From Primorskyibacter aestuariivivens (GTDB taxonomy: Bacteria > Pseudomonadota > Alphaproteobacteria > Rhodobacterales > Rhodobacteraceae), in the NCBI RefSeq assembly GCF_028023675.1, contig NZ_JAQIOZ010000003.1, forward strand, positions 62,001-126,000: a stretch of DNA of 64,000 nt. The letters run 5' to 3'. The notes below the pieces were generated by a model, which did no database searches, was not told the DNA's origin, and was given only the letters and a program-made list of their open reading frames with translations. Both the position numbers and the translations under genes were made by a program. Numbering within the stretch: the first letter of the stretch is position 1; each line of letters opens with the position of its first letter. Positions 25,635 to 34,777 of the stretch are shown here, one piece after another.

Positions 25635-25751
25635 ACGGACACCCTGCGGGGTTGCATCTCTAGCCTGAACCATCGAAAACACATGGCGCGCGCGGATTTC
25701 CGCCCGCGCCATTTTCTATCCGGGCCGGTTTTTATCTGGGACAGGGGCTTT

Positions 25752-26429
25752 ATGAACCGTCTTTTCTTTGCGCTGATCATCGGTCTGACGGGCGTGTGCA
25801 TTCTGCTCTGGCTTGGTTTCTGGCAGGTGGACAGGCTGGCCTGGAAAGAGGGCGTGCTGGCCGAGATCGAGGCGCGTATCGCTGCCGATCCAGTGGCATT
25901 ACCCGAGACACCCGAGGAAGAGCGCGACAAATACCTCCCTGTCGCGGTAACGGGCGAGATTGGCGAAGGCGAGCTTTACGTGCTGGTCTCCCGCAAGCAG
26001 GTCGGTGCGGGCTACCGGGTGATTGCTCCGCTCGAGACAGACACAGGTCGCCGCATCCTTCTGGACCGTGGCTTCATTAAGACCGACAAGCGCGCCGCCG
26101 CGCGCCCCACCGGGGCCGCCAAAATCACCGGCAACCTGCATTGGCCCGATGACCGCAATTCCTCGACCCCGGATAATGACGAGGCGGGCAATATCTGGTT
26201 CGCGCGCGACATTGAGGACATGGCCCGCGTGCTGAGGACAGAACCCACGCTGGTCATTGCCCGGCAAACGTCGCTGGCGGACACGGGTGTGACGCCGCTG
26301 CCTGTAGACACCAGCGCCATTCCCAACGATCACCTGAATTATGCCATTACCTGGTTCTCGCTGGCCCTGATCTGGGCTTCCATGACCGGGTTCTTTATCT
26401 GGCGCACGACACGGCAAAAGGACGCCTGA
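25752..26429 (+). CDS. SURF1-family oxidase assembly protein
   Basis: This 225-aa SURF1 protein helps insert heme a into subunit I. Two membrane helices bracket a periplasmic domain: an N-terminal one ending LWLGFWQVDRLAWK, the typical SURF1 start, and a C-terminal one (NYAITWFSLALIWASMTGFF). Conserved LLDRGFI and the HLNYAITWF ending are present. The ATG at 25752 follows ACAGGGGC. It is four bp from thrC, in the usual Rhodobacterales order. Confidence 0.93.
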   Translation: MNRLFFALIIGLTGVCILLWLGFWQVDRLAWKEGVLAEIEARIAADPVALPETPEEERDKYLPVAVTGEIGEGELYVLVSRKQVGAGYRVIAPLETDTGRRILLDRGFIKTDKRAAARPTGAAKITGNLHWPDDRNSSTPDNDEAGNIWFARDIEDMARVLRTEPTLVIARQTSLADTGVTPLPVDTSAIPNDHLNYAITWFSLALIWASMTGFFIWRTTRQKDA

Positions 26430-26433
26430 CGCG

Positions 26434-27822
26434 ATGAAATATATCTCGACACGGGGCAAAGCTCCCGAACTCAGCTTTGAAGAGGCCATGCTCAGCGGGC
26501 TGGCCCGTGACGGCGGGCTCTATGTCCCAGCCGAGATCCCGCAGATGAGCAAAGGTGATATCGCCGCTCTGGCCGGGCTGAGCTACGAAGAGGTCGCCTT
26601 CCGCGTCATGCGCCCCTTCATCGGCGACAGTTTCACCGATGAAGAGTTCGCCGACATCATCGCCCGCGCCTATGCAGGCTTTGGCCACGGTGCGCGCGCG
26701 CCCCTGGTCCAACTCGCCCCCAATCATTTCCTGCTGGAGCTGTTCCACGGGCCGACGCTGGCCTTCAAGGACTTCGCCATGCAGCTCATCGGCCAGCTGT
26801 TTCAGGACGCGCTGAAGCGCCGGGGCGAGCGGGTGACCATCGTGGGCGCGACCAGCGGTGACACCGGATCGGCGGCCATCGAAGCCTTCAAGGGGCTGGA
26901 CAATGTGGATGTGTTCATCCTCTTCCCCCATGGCCGGGTGTCCGAAGTGCAGCGCCGCCAGATGACGACCCCGTCCGAAAACAACGTGCATGCGCTGGCC
27001 GTGAACGGTAATTTCGACGATTGCCAGGCCAAGCTGAAAGACATGTTCAACGATTTCACCTTCCGCGACGAGGTGCGGCTTGCCGGGGTGAATTCGATCA
27101 ACTGGGCGCGGGTACTGGCGCAAGTGGTGTATTACTTCTCCTCCGCCGTGAGCCTTGGCGCTCCGCAGCGCAAGGTGAGCTTTACCGTGCCCACCGGCAA
27201 TTTCGGCGACATCTTCGCAGGCTACATTGCCAAGCGCATGGGCCTGCCCATTGACAGGCTGGTGATTGCCACGAACCAGAACGACATTCTGCACCGCTGC
27301 CTGTCGTCCGGTGCCTACGCCAAGGACACGGTGCATGCATCGATCAGTCCCTCGATGGATATCGAGGTGAGCAGCAATTTTGAGCGCGCGCTCTTTGACG
27401 CCTATGACCGGGACGGCAATGCGATCAGCCAGTTGATGGACGAGCTGGGACAGGGTGGCTTCAACGTCTCCCAAGGCGCGCTGCAGCGTCTGCGTGAGCA
27501 TTTCGACAGCGGTCGCGCCAGCGAAGAGGAAACGCTCGCCACCATCGCCAATGCGCGCAAGACCATGGGTGAGCTGCTCTGCCCGCATTCCGCAGTTGGC
27601 GTGAAAGTGGCCGAAGAGCTGCGCGACCCGGCCACCCCGATGATCACGCTGGCCACCGCCCATCCGGCGAAATTCCCCGATGCGGTGGAAAAGGCGTCCG
27701 GCATTCGTCCGGGTCTTCCCCCGCGCATGGCGGACCTGTATGAGCGTCCGGAACGGGTGACCCGGGTTCCCAATGACCTTGACGCCCTTGAAACCCATAT
27801 CCGGGAGAAGATCGGCTCTTGA
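26434..27822 (+). CDS. thrC: Threonine synthase
   Basis: This 462-aa PLP enzyme converts O-phosphohomoserine to threonine. The N-terminal MKYISTRGKAPELSFEEAML is the type found in proteobacterial and fungal threonine synthases. The PLP Lys is in TLAFKDFAMQ (Lys112), and VGATSGDTGSAAIEAF provides the phosphate-binding loop. It starts 5 bp after surf1, and its stop overlaps the next start (TTGA). It is cytoplasmic and full length. Confidence 0.96.
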   Translation: MKYISTRGKAPELSFEEAMLSGLARDGGLYVPAEIPQMSKGDIAALAGLSYEEVAFRVMRPFIGDSFTDEEFADIIARAYAGFGHGARAPLVQLAPNHFLLELFHGPTLAFKDFAMQLIGQLFQDALKRRGERVTIVGATSGDTGSAAIEAFKGLDNVDVFILFPHGRVSEVQRRQMTTPSENNVHALAVNGNFDDCQAKLKDMFNDFTFRDEVRLAGVNSINWARVLAQVVYYFSSAVSLGAPQRKVSFTVPTGNFGDIFAGYIAKRMGLPIDRLVIATNQNDILHRCLSSGAYAKDTVHASISPSMDIEVSSNFERALFDAYDRDGNAISQLMDELGQGGFNVSQGALQRLREHFDSGRASEEETLATIANARKTMGELLCPHSAVGVKVAEELRDPATPMITLATAHPAKFPDAVEKASGIRPGLPPRMADLYERPERVTRVPNDLDALETHIREKIGS

Positions 27823-29081
27823 CGGTAGAAATTCACACGCTGTCCAACGGCTTCCGCGTCGTCACTGAACATATGCCGGGGCTGGAAAGCGCCGCGGTGG
27901 GCATCTGGGTCTGCGCGGGGGCACGGGCCGAGAGGGCCGAGCAGAACGGCATCGCGCATTTCCTGGAACATATGGCGTTCAAGGGCACCGCAACCCGCAG
28001 CGCGCTGCAGATTGCCGAGGCGATCGAGGATGTGGGTGGCTATATCAACGCGTATACCTCGCGCGAGGTCACGGCCTATTACGCGCGGGTGCTGCGCAAT
28101 GATGTGCCGCTGGCCGTCGATGTGGTGGCGGACATTCTGCTCAACCCGGTGTTTGACCCGAAAGAGATCGAGATCGAGCGCGGCGTGATCCTGCAGGAAA
28201 TCGGACAGGCCCATGACACGCCCGACGATGTGATCTTTGACTGGCTTCAGGAAGAGGCCTATCCCGATCAGCCGCTGGGTCGAACGATCCTTGGCCCCGC
28301 TGACCGGGTGCAGGCATTTGGCCGCGAGGACCTGTCGCGTTTCGTGACCGAACATTACGGCCCGGACCAGATGATCCTGTCCGCCGCCGGTGCGGTGGAT
28401 CACGCGGCGCTGGTCAAACAGGCCGAGGCGCTGTTCGGCCATCTCGCGCCACGCGCGGCCACGCCCGACAGCCCGGCGCAGTTCCGGGGCGGCGAAGCGC
28501 GGCATGTGAAGACGCTGGAACAGGCGCATTTCGCGCTGGCCTTTGAAAGCCCGGGCTATCGTGATGACGCGATCTATACGGCCCAGATATATTCCGTGGC
28601 GCTGGGTGGCGGCATGTCCTCGCGCCTGTTTCAGGAGATCCGCGAGACCCGGGGCCTGTGCTACACGATCTTTGCCCAGGCGGGCGCCTATGCCGATACC
28701 GGCATGACGACCATCTATGCGGGAACGTCGGGCGAGGATCTGCCCGAATTGATGGGCATCACGATTGATGAGCTCAAGCGCGCCGCCGATGATATGTCCG
28801 AGGCTGAAGTGGCCCGCGCCCGGGCGCAGATGAAGGCCGGGATGCTGATGGGGCTGGAAAGCCCATCGAGCCGCGCCGAACGGCTGGCCCGCATGGTGCA
28901 GATCTGGGGCCGGGTGCCGGACCTGTCGGAAACGGTCGCCAGGATCGATGCGGTCACCGTTCAGGGCGTCCGCGACTTCGCGGCCAGCCTCGCGGTGCAG
29001 GCACCTTCTGCCATGGCGCTCTATGGACCGGTGGAACAGGCGCTGGACATGGGCCAGATCAACGCACGGCGCGCGGCCTGA
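27819..29081 (+). CDS. M16-family zinc peptidase (mitochondrial processing peptidase-like)
   Basis: This 420-aa peptidase has the inverted zinc motif HFLEHMAFKGT (HxxEH), followed by the downstream Glu in the ERGVILQEIG segment. It resembles the beta subunit of mitochondrial processing peptidase and bacterial PqqL-like proteins. The start is most likely TTG at 27819, inside the thrC stop (TTGA), giving TVEIHTLSNGFRVVTEHMPG, the normal family start. No signal peptide is seen, so it appears cytoplasmic. The following GNAT gene overlaps its stop (TGATG). Confidence 0.92.
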   Translation: MTVEIHTLSNGFRVVTEHMPGLESAAVGIWVCAGARAERAEQNGIAHFLEHMAFKGTATRSALQIAEAIEDVGGYINAYTSREVTAYYARVLRNDVPLAVDVVADILLNPVFDPKEIEIERGVILQEIGQAHDTPDDVIFDWLQEEAYPDQPLGRTILGPADRVQAFGREDLSRFVTEHYGPDQMILSAAGAVDHAALVKQAEALFGHLAPRAATPDSPAQFRGGEARHVKTLEQAHFALAFESPGYRDDAIYTAQIYSVALGGGMSSRLFQEIRETRGLCYTIFAQAGAYADTGMTTIYAGTSGEDLPELMGITIDELKRAADDMSEAEVARARAQMKAGMLMGLESPSSRAERLARMVQIWGRVPDLSETVARIDAVTVQGVRDFAASLAVQAPSAMALYGPVEQALDMGQINARRAA

Positions 29082-29668
29082 TGCTTCTGGCGCGGCGCAG
29101 GATACGGCTTGAGACCGAACGTCTCAGCCTGCGCGCGCCAATCCATTCCGATTTCCGGGCCTGGTCCGCGCTGCGCGTAACCTCGCAGGATTTTCTGACC
29201 CCGTGGGAACCTACATGGGCGCAAGATCATCTGACCCGCAAAAGCTTTACCAACCGGGTCTACTGGGCGCAGCGGGCAATCTCCAACGGCTCGGCACTGC
29301 CTTTGTTCCTTGTCCGGCGCGCGGATGAGACGTTGTTGGGCGCGATCACATTGGACAATATCCGCCGTGGTCCGGCGCAGGCCGGTACGCTGGGATACTG
29401 GATCGGCGAGCCATATGCCCGACAGGGCTATATGCGCGAAGCGATCCTTGCGCTTGTGCATCATGCCTTTGAAAAGATGGACCTGAGCCGGATCGAGGCC
29501 GCCTGCCTGCCGGAAAACGCCGCCTCGCGCGGGCTTTTGGAACGCTCCGGGTTCAAATACGAGGGCGTCGCGCAGAGCTACCTGCAGATCAACGGGCGCT
29601 GGCGTACTCATGTGCTTTATGCGGCGCTGCGCAATGATCGCCGGGGTCGCTCGGACGCCGGGCTCTGA
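29081..29668 (+). CDS. GNAT-family N-acetyltransferase (RimJ-like)
   Basis: This 195-aa acetyltransferase resembles ribosomal-protein acetylases RimJ/RimL. It starts with RIRLETERLSLRAPIHSDF, and the acetyl-CoA-binding motif region is GYWIGEPYARQGYMREAI. The C-terminal part, ACLPENAASRGLLERSGFKYEG, is typical of the RimJ subfamily. It is translated in a TGATG overlap with the M16 peptidase. The target protein is unknown. Confidence 0.88.
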   Translation: MLLARRRIRLETERLSLRAPIHSDFRAWSALRVTSQDFLTPWEPTWAQDHLTRKSFTNRVYWAQRAISNGSALPLFLVRRADETLLGAITLDNIRRGPAQAGTLGYWIGEPYARQGYMREAILALVHHAFEKMDLSRIEAACLPENAASRGLLERSGFKYEGVAQSYLQINGRWRTHVLYAALRNDRRGRSDAGL

Positions 29669-29816
29669 CCCGCTTCTGATCTTACCCCTTGCTTTAAATA
29701 CCTCGGGGGGCCGTCTATGGCGGACGGGAGCAGAGTCCCCAGGCCAGACCAGCGGTTTCGCGTGACCGGGGCGGCAATTGCGCTATCCTTCTGCTATCAA
29801 CAGGAGGACACGTCGG

Positions 29817-30638
29817 ATGATCCGTTTGCTTTTTGCCCTGATGTTCATTGCAACCACCGCCAGCGCACAGGACCGCCGCCCGTCCCACTGCATTGCCGTG
29901 GCCGATGCCGCGCCGGGGATGGAATACCTGCACAAGGCCAGTTGGAATGCGCCCCTGCCGGATGATTATACCGTGCGACTGCATTACATCGCCCATGCCT
30001 CGTTTCTGCTGCACACCCCCGGTGGGTTGAACGCGATCACCGATTTCACCGGGTTTTTCGGCAATACGGAAATGGTCCCCGATGTGGTCACCATGAACCA
30101 CGCGCATGACACCCATTGGACGCCGTTCCCTGACCCGGCCATTCCGCATGTGCTGCAAGGCTGGGGCGAGGAGTTTGGCGCGGGGATCGAGCATTACCTT
30201 GATCTTGGCGAAATGGTCGTGCGCAATGTCTCTACCGATATCCGCTCGGGCCGGGGGCTAGAGATCAAGGGTAATTCGATCTTTGTGTTCGAGGTCGGCG
30301 GGCTTTGCATCGGGCATCTGGGCCATCTGCATCACGAACCGGACGATATGCAATATGCGGCGCTGGGGCGGCTGGATGTGGTTATGGCACCGGTGGATGG
30401 CGGCTTTACCATGTCACAGGATGCGATGATCCGGGTGCTGCAAAGGCTCAAAAGCTCTGTCATCATCCCGATGCACTGGTTCTCTGATTTCGGGCTGGAG
30501 CGGTTCGTGGCTGGCATGCAGGAGCAATTCGACATCCAGCGCCCCGGCGGCTCGTCCATCGAGATAAGCCTTGCCACCTTGCCCCGCCGCCCGACAGTCG
30601 TCATCCTGCGCCCAAGCTGGCTGCGCGACGAGGAATGA
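29817..30638 (+). CDS. Exported MBL-fold (UlaG-like) metallohydrolase
   Basis: A 273-aa protein with a signal peptide (MIRLLFALMFIATTASAQD) and a metallo-beta-lactamase fold. YIAHASFLLHTPGGLNAITD resembles the start of UlaG-like domains. The metal motif appears as NHAHDTHW (H-x-H-D-x-H) rather than the standard H-x-H-x-D-H, with further His residues at GHLGHLHHE and MHWFSDFG. The ATG at 29817 follows CAGGAGGACACGTCGG. It lies just upstream of the FAD-oxidase. The substrate is unknown. Confidence 0.8.
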   Translation: MIRLLFALMFIATTASAQDRRPSHCIAVADAAPGMEYLHKASWNAPLPDDYTVRLHYIAHASFLLHTPGGLNAITDFTGFFGNTEMVPDVVTMNHAHDTHWTPFPDPAIPHVLQGWGEEFGAGIEHYLDLGEMVVRNVSTDIRSGRGLEIKGNSIFVFEVGGLCIGHLGHLHHEPDDMQYAALGRLDVVMAPVDGGFTMSQDAMIRVLQRLKSSVIIPMHWFSDFGLERFVAGMQEQFDIQRPGGSSIEISLATLPRRPTVVILRPSWLRDEE

Positions 30639-30639
30639 C

Positions 30640-32061
30640 ATGACCCAACTGACCCCGGCGGATCAGGCATTCGCCGAGACATTGGCCGCGCAGCTGCCCA
30701 AAGGCGCGCTGCGCCCCGCTGAACCGCGTTATCTCGAAGAACCGCGCGGGCGCTATGTGGGGCAGGGGGGGCTTGTGGCCCTGCCGCAAGACACAGATCA
30801 GGTCGCCGGAATCCTCCGCGCGGCCAAGGCGGCGCGCGTGGGCGTGATCCCCTATGGCGGTGGCACCGGGCTGGTGGGCGGTCAGGTCATGCCGGACGGG
30901 CCCGCCCCGCTGATCCTGTCGCTGGAGCGGATGAACCGTGTCCGGGCTGTCTATCCAGAGGAAAACGTGCTGATCGCCGAGGCCGGAGCCACCCTTGCCG
31001 ATGTGCAGCAGGCGGCAGAAGAGACCGGGCGGCTCTTTCCATTGTCATTGGCGTCCGAGGGCACCGCGCGGATCGGTGGCTGCCTGTCCACCAATGCGGG
31101 CGGGGTGAATGTGCTCCGCTATGGCAATGCGCGCGATCTCTGTCTGGGGCTTGAGGCTGTCTTGCCGGATGGCACGGTCTGGAACGGGCTGAAGCGGCTG
31201 CGCAAGGACAATACCGGCTATGACCTAAAGCACCTGTTGATGGGGGCTGAGGGGACGCTGGGCGTGATCACCGCCGCAAGTCTGCGGCTGTCGCCCCGTC
31301 CAGCCACGCGCGGCACCGCGATGATCGTGGTGCACAGCCCCGCCGCCGCGCTGACGCTGTTGGCTTTGGCGCGCGATATCGCGGGCGAGACGGTCAGCGC
31401 CTTTGAGCTGATCCACCGGCAGGGGCTGGATTTCCTGTCCGAGACCTTGCCGGAGATCCGCCAGCCCTTTGCGACGCCTCCCGACTGGTGCGTGCTGATC
31501 GAACTGGGCATGGGGCGGAATGATGACCCCGCCGGGACGCTTGAGGCGATCTTTGCTGAGGCATTGGAACAGGGGTTGGCAAGTGACGGGCTGATCGCCC
31601 AATCCGAAACGCAGCGTAGCGATTTCTGGTCGATCCGCGAACATATCCCCGAGGCCAACCGGAGGATCGGCTCGGTCTCGTCGCACGACATTTCCCTGCC
31701 TCTTGGCGCGATCCCTGAGTTCATCGAGAAGGGGCCCGACGTGATTGCCCGGATCGGTGATTTCCGCATCAACTGTTTCGGCCATCTGGGGGATGGCAAC
31801 CTGCATTACAACGTGTTTCCAGCCCCCGGAAAGACCCGTGCCGACCATGAGCACCAACGCGAGGCCATCAAACGCGCGGTGCATGACCTCACCCACGAAA
31901 TGGGGGGCTCGGTCAGTGCCGAGCATGGGATCGGGCGGCTCAAGACGGGCGATCTGGAGCGTTATTGCGATCCGGCGAAGCTCGCCGCGATGCGGGCCAT
32001 CAAGACCGCCTTGGACCCGCAGGGCATCATGAACCCCGGCGCGGTCTTGCGCGGGGCATAG
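30640..32061 (+). CDS. FAD-linked 2-hydroxyacid dehydrogenase (GlcD/D2HGDH-like)
   Basis: This 473-aa flavoprotein of the VAO/GlcD family has an FAD-binding PP-loop at PYGGGTGLVGG, with further FAD contacts at LASEGTARIGGCLSTNAGG. The C-terminal FAD-oxidase domain ends with FGHLGDGNLHYNVF and SAEHGIGRLK, both typical of D-lactate, D-2-hydroxyglutarate and glycolate dehydrogenases. The ATG at 30640 overlaps no gene. The length favours a D-2-hydroxyacid dehydrogenase; the substrate cannot be fixed from sequence. It is cytoplasmic or membrane-associated. Confidence 0.88.
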   Translation: MTQLTPADQAFAETLAAQLPKGALRPAEPRYLEEPRGRYVGQGGLVALPQDTDQVAGILRAAKAARVGVIPYGGGTGLVGGQVMPDGPAPLILSLERMNRVRAVYPEENVLIAEAGATLADVQQAAEETGRLFPLSLASEGTARIGGCLSTNAGGVNVLRYGNARDLCLGLEAVLPDGTVWNGLKRLRKDNTGYDLKHLLMGAEGTLGVITAASLRLSPRPATRGTAMIVVHSPAAALTLLALARDIAGETVSAFELIHRQGLDFLSETLPEIRQPFATPPDWCVLIELGMGRNDDPAGTLEAIFAEALEQGLASDGLIAQSETQRSDFWSIREHIPEANRRIGSVSSHDISLPLGAIPEFIEKGPDVIARIGDFRINCFGHLGDGNLHYNVFPAPGKTRADHEHQREAIKRAVHDLTHEMGGSVSAEHGIGRLKTGDLERYCDPAKLAAMRAIKTALDPQGIMNPGAVLRGA

Positions 32062-32100
32062 CCGTTGCGCTTTCGCCCGTCCTGTCCTAAATCCCCTCCC

Positions 32101-32619
32101 ATGAAACGCCCTATTCTCATTCACCCCGATCCGAGGCTGAAAAAGACCTGCGCTCCCGTCCCCGACATCACGGACGAATTGCGCGCGCTGGCCGATGACA
32201 TGCTGGAAACCATGTATGCCGCGCCGGGCATCGGCCTTGCCGCGCCGCAGGTCGGCGTTCTGGACCGGCTGATCGTGCTGGATTGCGAAAAGGACGAGGC
32301 GGCAGAGCCAAAACCCATCGCCATGTTCAACCCCGAGGTCATCGCAAGCTCGGACGATCTGAACACCTATGAAGAGGGCTGTTTGTCGATCCCCGATCAA
32401 TATGCGGATGTGACCCGCCCCAAGGAGGTCACGGTGCGCTGGCTGGACCGGGACGGCACCCTGCAGGAGCGCGACTTTGGCGGGCTTTGGGCGACCTGCG
32501 TGCAGCACGAGATCGACCACCTGAACGGCAAGCTGTTCATCGATTATCTCAAGCCGCTCAAACGCCAGATGATCACGCGCAAGATGCAAAAGCTCAAACG
32601 CGAGCGGGCCCGCGCCTGA
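32101..32619 (+). CDS. def: Peptide deformylase (canonical)
   Basis: This 172-aa enzyme removes the formyl group from nascent proteins. All three motifs are intact: GIGLAAPQ (residues 43-50), EEGCLSIP (metal Cys94) and QHEIDHLNG (His136, Glu137, His140). The ATG at 32101 is the usual start; no strong ribosome site is seen. It is the first of three deformylase-family genes before fmt, and the second starts within its stop (TGATG). It probably supplies most of the essential deformylase activity. Confidence 0.95.
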   Translation: MKRPILIHPDPRLKKTCAPVPDITDELRALADDMLETMYAAPGIGLAAPQVGVLDRLIVLDCEKDEAAEPKPIAMFNPEVIASSDDLNTYEEGCLSIPDQYADVTRPKEVTVRWLDRDGTLQERDFGGLWATCVQHEIDHLNGKLFIDYLKPLKRQMITRKMQKLKRERARA

Positions 32620-33119
32620 TGGCGGTCTTGCCGATCCGGGCTTGGCCCGACCCGGTGTTGAAACGGGTCTGCGACCCGGTGACAGACGATGTGACCGGCT
32701 TGGTCGCGGACATGTTCGAGACCATGTATGACGCGCCGGGCCGTGGGTTGGCCGCGCCGCAGGTGGGTGTGCCTGTGCGGCTTTTCGTGATGGATGCGGG
32801 ATGGAAGGATGGGGACATGACCTCACTCGCCTGTATCAACCCCGAGATCGTCGCGGCCTCCGAGGCGCTGGCGGGCGGTGAAGAGGCGTGCCTGTCGATT
32901 GCCGGCGTGGCGGCCGAGGTGCAGCGCCCGGCGGAGATCACGCTGCGTTTCACTGACCTGAATGGTGAGGTACAGGAACGCGCATTGACCGGCGCCGAGG
33001 CGAAATGCGCCCAGCATGAGCTGGACCATCTGGATGGCCGCGTGATCTTTGATCATTTGGCCCCCGACGCCGCTGAAGCATTGGAAGCCCAATACCTGAC
33101 ACTTCGGAGACGTGCATGA
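32619..33119 (+). CDS. Peptide deformylase-like protein 2 (catalytic residues kept)
   Basis: This 166-aa paralogue of the preceding protein has GRGLAAPQ, EEACLSIA (metal Cys91) and QHELDHLDG (His133, Glu134, His137). The Gly of the EGCLS motif is Ala, and GIG is GRG, but the metal and catalytic residues are preserved, so activity is likely. The start overlaps the first def (TGATG), and its stop overlaps the third gene (ATGA), so the three are co-translated. Confidence 0.9.
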   Translation: MAVLPIRAWPDPVLKRVCDPVTDDVTGLVADMFETMYDAPGRGLAAPQVGVPVRLFVMDAGWKDGDMTSLACINPEIVAASEALAGGEEACLSIAGVAAEVQRPAEITLRFTDLNGEVQERALTGAEAKCAQHELDHLDGRVIFDHLAPDAAEALEAQYLTLRRRA

Positions 33120-33604
33120 CGCGCAAAGTGATCCCTTGGCCGGATAAACGCCTGCGCAGCGTGGCCGCCCCGGTGGAGGCCGTGACCGACGACCATCGCG
33201 CGCTCTGGGACGAGATGGTCGAGGTGATGGAGGCGATGCCCGGCGTGGGTCTTGCGGCAACGCAACTGGGCGAGATGGTGCGGCTGGCCGTGGTGGACGC
33301 TTCGGAAGAGCGGGGCAAGGTCATCCGCATGGCCAATCCGGAAATCCTGCATGCCTCGGTGCAGCTGCGCGAGCATGAAGAGGCCAGCCCCAATCTGCCG
33401 GGCGTGTCGGCGAAGATCAAACGTCCCCGTGCCGTGACGGTACGGTTTCTCAATGAGACAGGTGAGGCGGAGGAAAAGGACCTGGTGGGTCTCTGGGCCA
33501 CCTCGGTCCAGCACCAGATCGACCACCTGAACGGGCGGATGTATTTTGACCGGCTGAGCAAGGTCAAGCGCGACATGCTGCTGCGCAAGGCCCGGAAAGC
33601 ATAA
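33116..33604 (+). CDS. Degenerate deformylase-like protein 3 (probably inactive)
   Basis: This 162-aa third deformylase-fold protein aligns residue for residue with paralogue 2 in the active-site region, but has Ser91 in place of the metal Cys (HEEASPNLPG) and Gln134 in place of the catalytic Glu (VQHQIDHLNG). GVGLAATQ, the first motif, is kept. Loss of both a metal ligand and the general acid/base predicts no deformylase activity. It may bind peptides or ribosomes, or act as a partner for the active copies. It lies 12 bp before fmt. Confidence 0.88.
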   Translation: MTRKVIPWPDKRLRSVAAPVEAVTDDHRALWDEMVEVMEAMPGVGLAATQLGEMVRLAVVDASEERGKVIRMANPEILHASVQLREHEEASPNLPGVSAKIKRPRAVTVRFLNETGEAEEKDLVGLWATSVQHQIDHLNGRMYFDRLSKVKRDMLLRKARKA

Positions 33605-33616
33605 GAGGACATCGTC

Positions 33617-34528
33617 ATGAGAGTGATCTTCATGGGCACGCCGGATTTCTCGGTCCCGGTGCTCGACGCACTGCATGTCGCGGGCCATGAGATTGCCGCC
33701 GTCTATTGCCAGCCGCCCCGCCCGGCGGGCCGGGGCAAGAAGGACCGCCCGACACCGGTGCATGCCCGCGCCGAGGCGCTGGGGCTGGAGGTGCGCCACC
33801 CCGTGTCGCTTAAAGGGGCCGAGGAACAGGCAGCGTTTGCCGAATTGCAAGCTGATCTCGCCGTGGTCGTGGCCTATGGGTTGATACTGCCGAAACCGGT
33901 GCTGGACGCGCCTACCCATGGCTGCCTGAACATCCACGCCTCGCTCTTGCCGCGCTGGCGGGGGGCTGCGCCCATCCACCGCGCGATCATGGCGGGGGAC
34001 ACAGAGACAGGCGTTTGCATCATGCAGATGGAAGCCGGACTGGACACCGGTCCCGTGCTTTTGCGAGAGGTGACGGAGATCACGGGCCGGGACACCACCG
34101 CCATCCTGCATGACAGATTGTCGGAGATGGGCGCGCGGCTGATCGTTGATGCGCTGGAGCGTCTCGACCAGCTTGCGCCAGAGGCGCAGCCCGAGGATGG
34201 CGTGACCTACGCCGCCAAGATCGACAAATCCGAGGCCGCGATTGACTGGACCCGCCCTGCGGACGAGGTAGACCGGCAAATCAGGGGGCTGTCGCCCTTT
34301 CCCGGCGCATGGACCATGACCGGCGAGACGCGGGTGAAATGCCTGATGTCTGAACTGACCGAGGGACAGGGCGCGCCCGGCGAGGTGCTTGATGATGCGC
34401 TGACCGTGGCCTGCGGTACGGGCGCGGTGCGGCTTTTGACCTTGCAGCGGGCGGGCAAAGGCGCGCAGGATGCTGCGACGTTCCTGCGGGGCATGGCCCT
34501 GCCCAAGGGCAGCATTCTGGGAGGATAG
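33617..34528 (+). CDS. fmt: Methionyl-tRNA formyltransferase
   Basis: This 303-aa enzyme formylates Met-tRNAfMet. The N-terminal formyltransferase domain has [19 protein letters not shown] and the folate-binding segment [20 protein letters not shown] with its conserved Asn and His. The C-terminal OB-fold domain begins near residue 205. The ATG follows AAGAGGACATCGTC. The def-fmt pairing is a universal arrangement, extended here to three def-family genes. Confidence 0.96.
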   Translation: MRVIFMGTPDFSVPVLDALHVAGHEIAAVYCQPPRPAGRGKKDRPTPVHARAEALGLEVRHPVSLKGAEEQAAFAELQADLAVVVAYGLILPKPVLDAPTHGCLNIHASLLPRWRGAAPIHRAIMAGDTETGVCIMQMEAGLDTGPVLLREVTEITGRDTTAILHDRLSEMGARLIVDALERLDQLAPEAQPEDGVTYAAKIDKSEAAIDWTRPADEVDRQIRGLSPFPGAWTMTGETRVKCLMSELTEGQGAPGEVLDDALTVACGTGAVRLLTLQRAGKGAQDAATFLRGMALPKGSILGG

Positions 34529-34533
34529 GCCCC

Positions 34534-34770
34534 ATGTTTCCGGTACTGATCGGCACGGTCGTGATCGCGGGCATCATCGGCTACGCCTCTGAAAAATCTG
34601 GCTTTACCCATAATGGCTATGTGCAGAGCATCATCATCTGCGTGGGCGGGGCATTCCTGTTTTATTTCGTGCGGATCATGTTCGGGATCGGGTTTTCGTC
34701 GCCGGGTCTGAACGCCATCGCCTCCTCCATCGGGGCGCTGATCATCGTGCCGACCCATTGGCGGAAATAG
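34534..34770 (+). CDS. Small membrane protein of unknown function (78 aa)
   Basis: This 78-residue protein begins MFPVLIGTVVIAGIIGYASE and has two to three hydrophobic helices (residues 1-17, 30-50, 60-75) separated by short polar loops. It starts 6 bp after fmt, so it is probably co-transcribed. No signal, enzyme motif or known family is recognised. Coding character and a reading frame that fills the gap between fmt and the tauR stop support it being real. Confidence 0.65.
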   Translation: MFPVLIGTVVIAGIIGYASEKSGFTHNGYVQSIIICVGGAFLFYFVRIMFGIGFSSPGLNAIASSIGALIIVPTHWRK

Positions 34771-34777
34771 CACCGGG

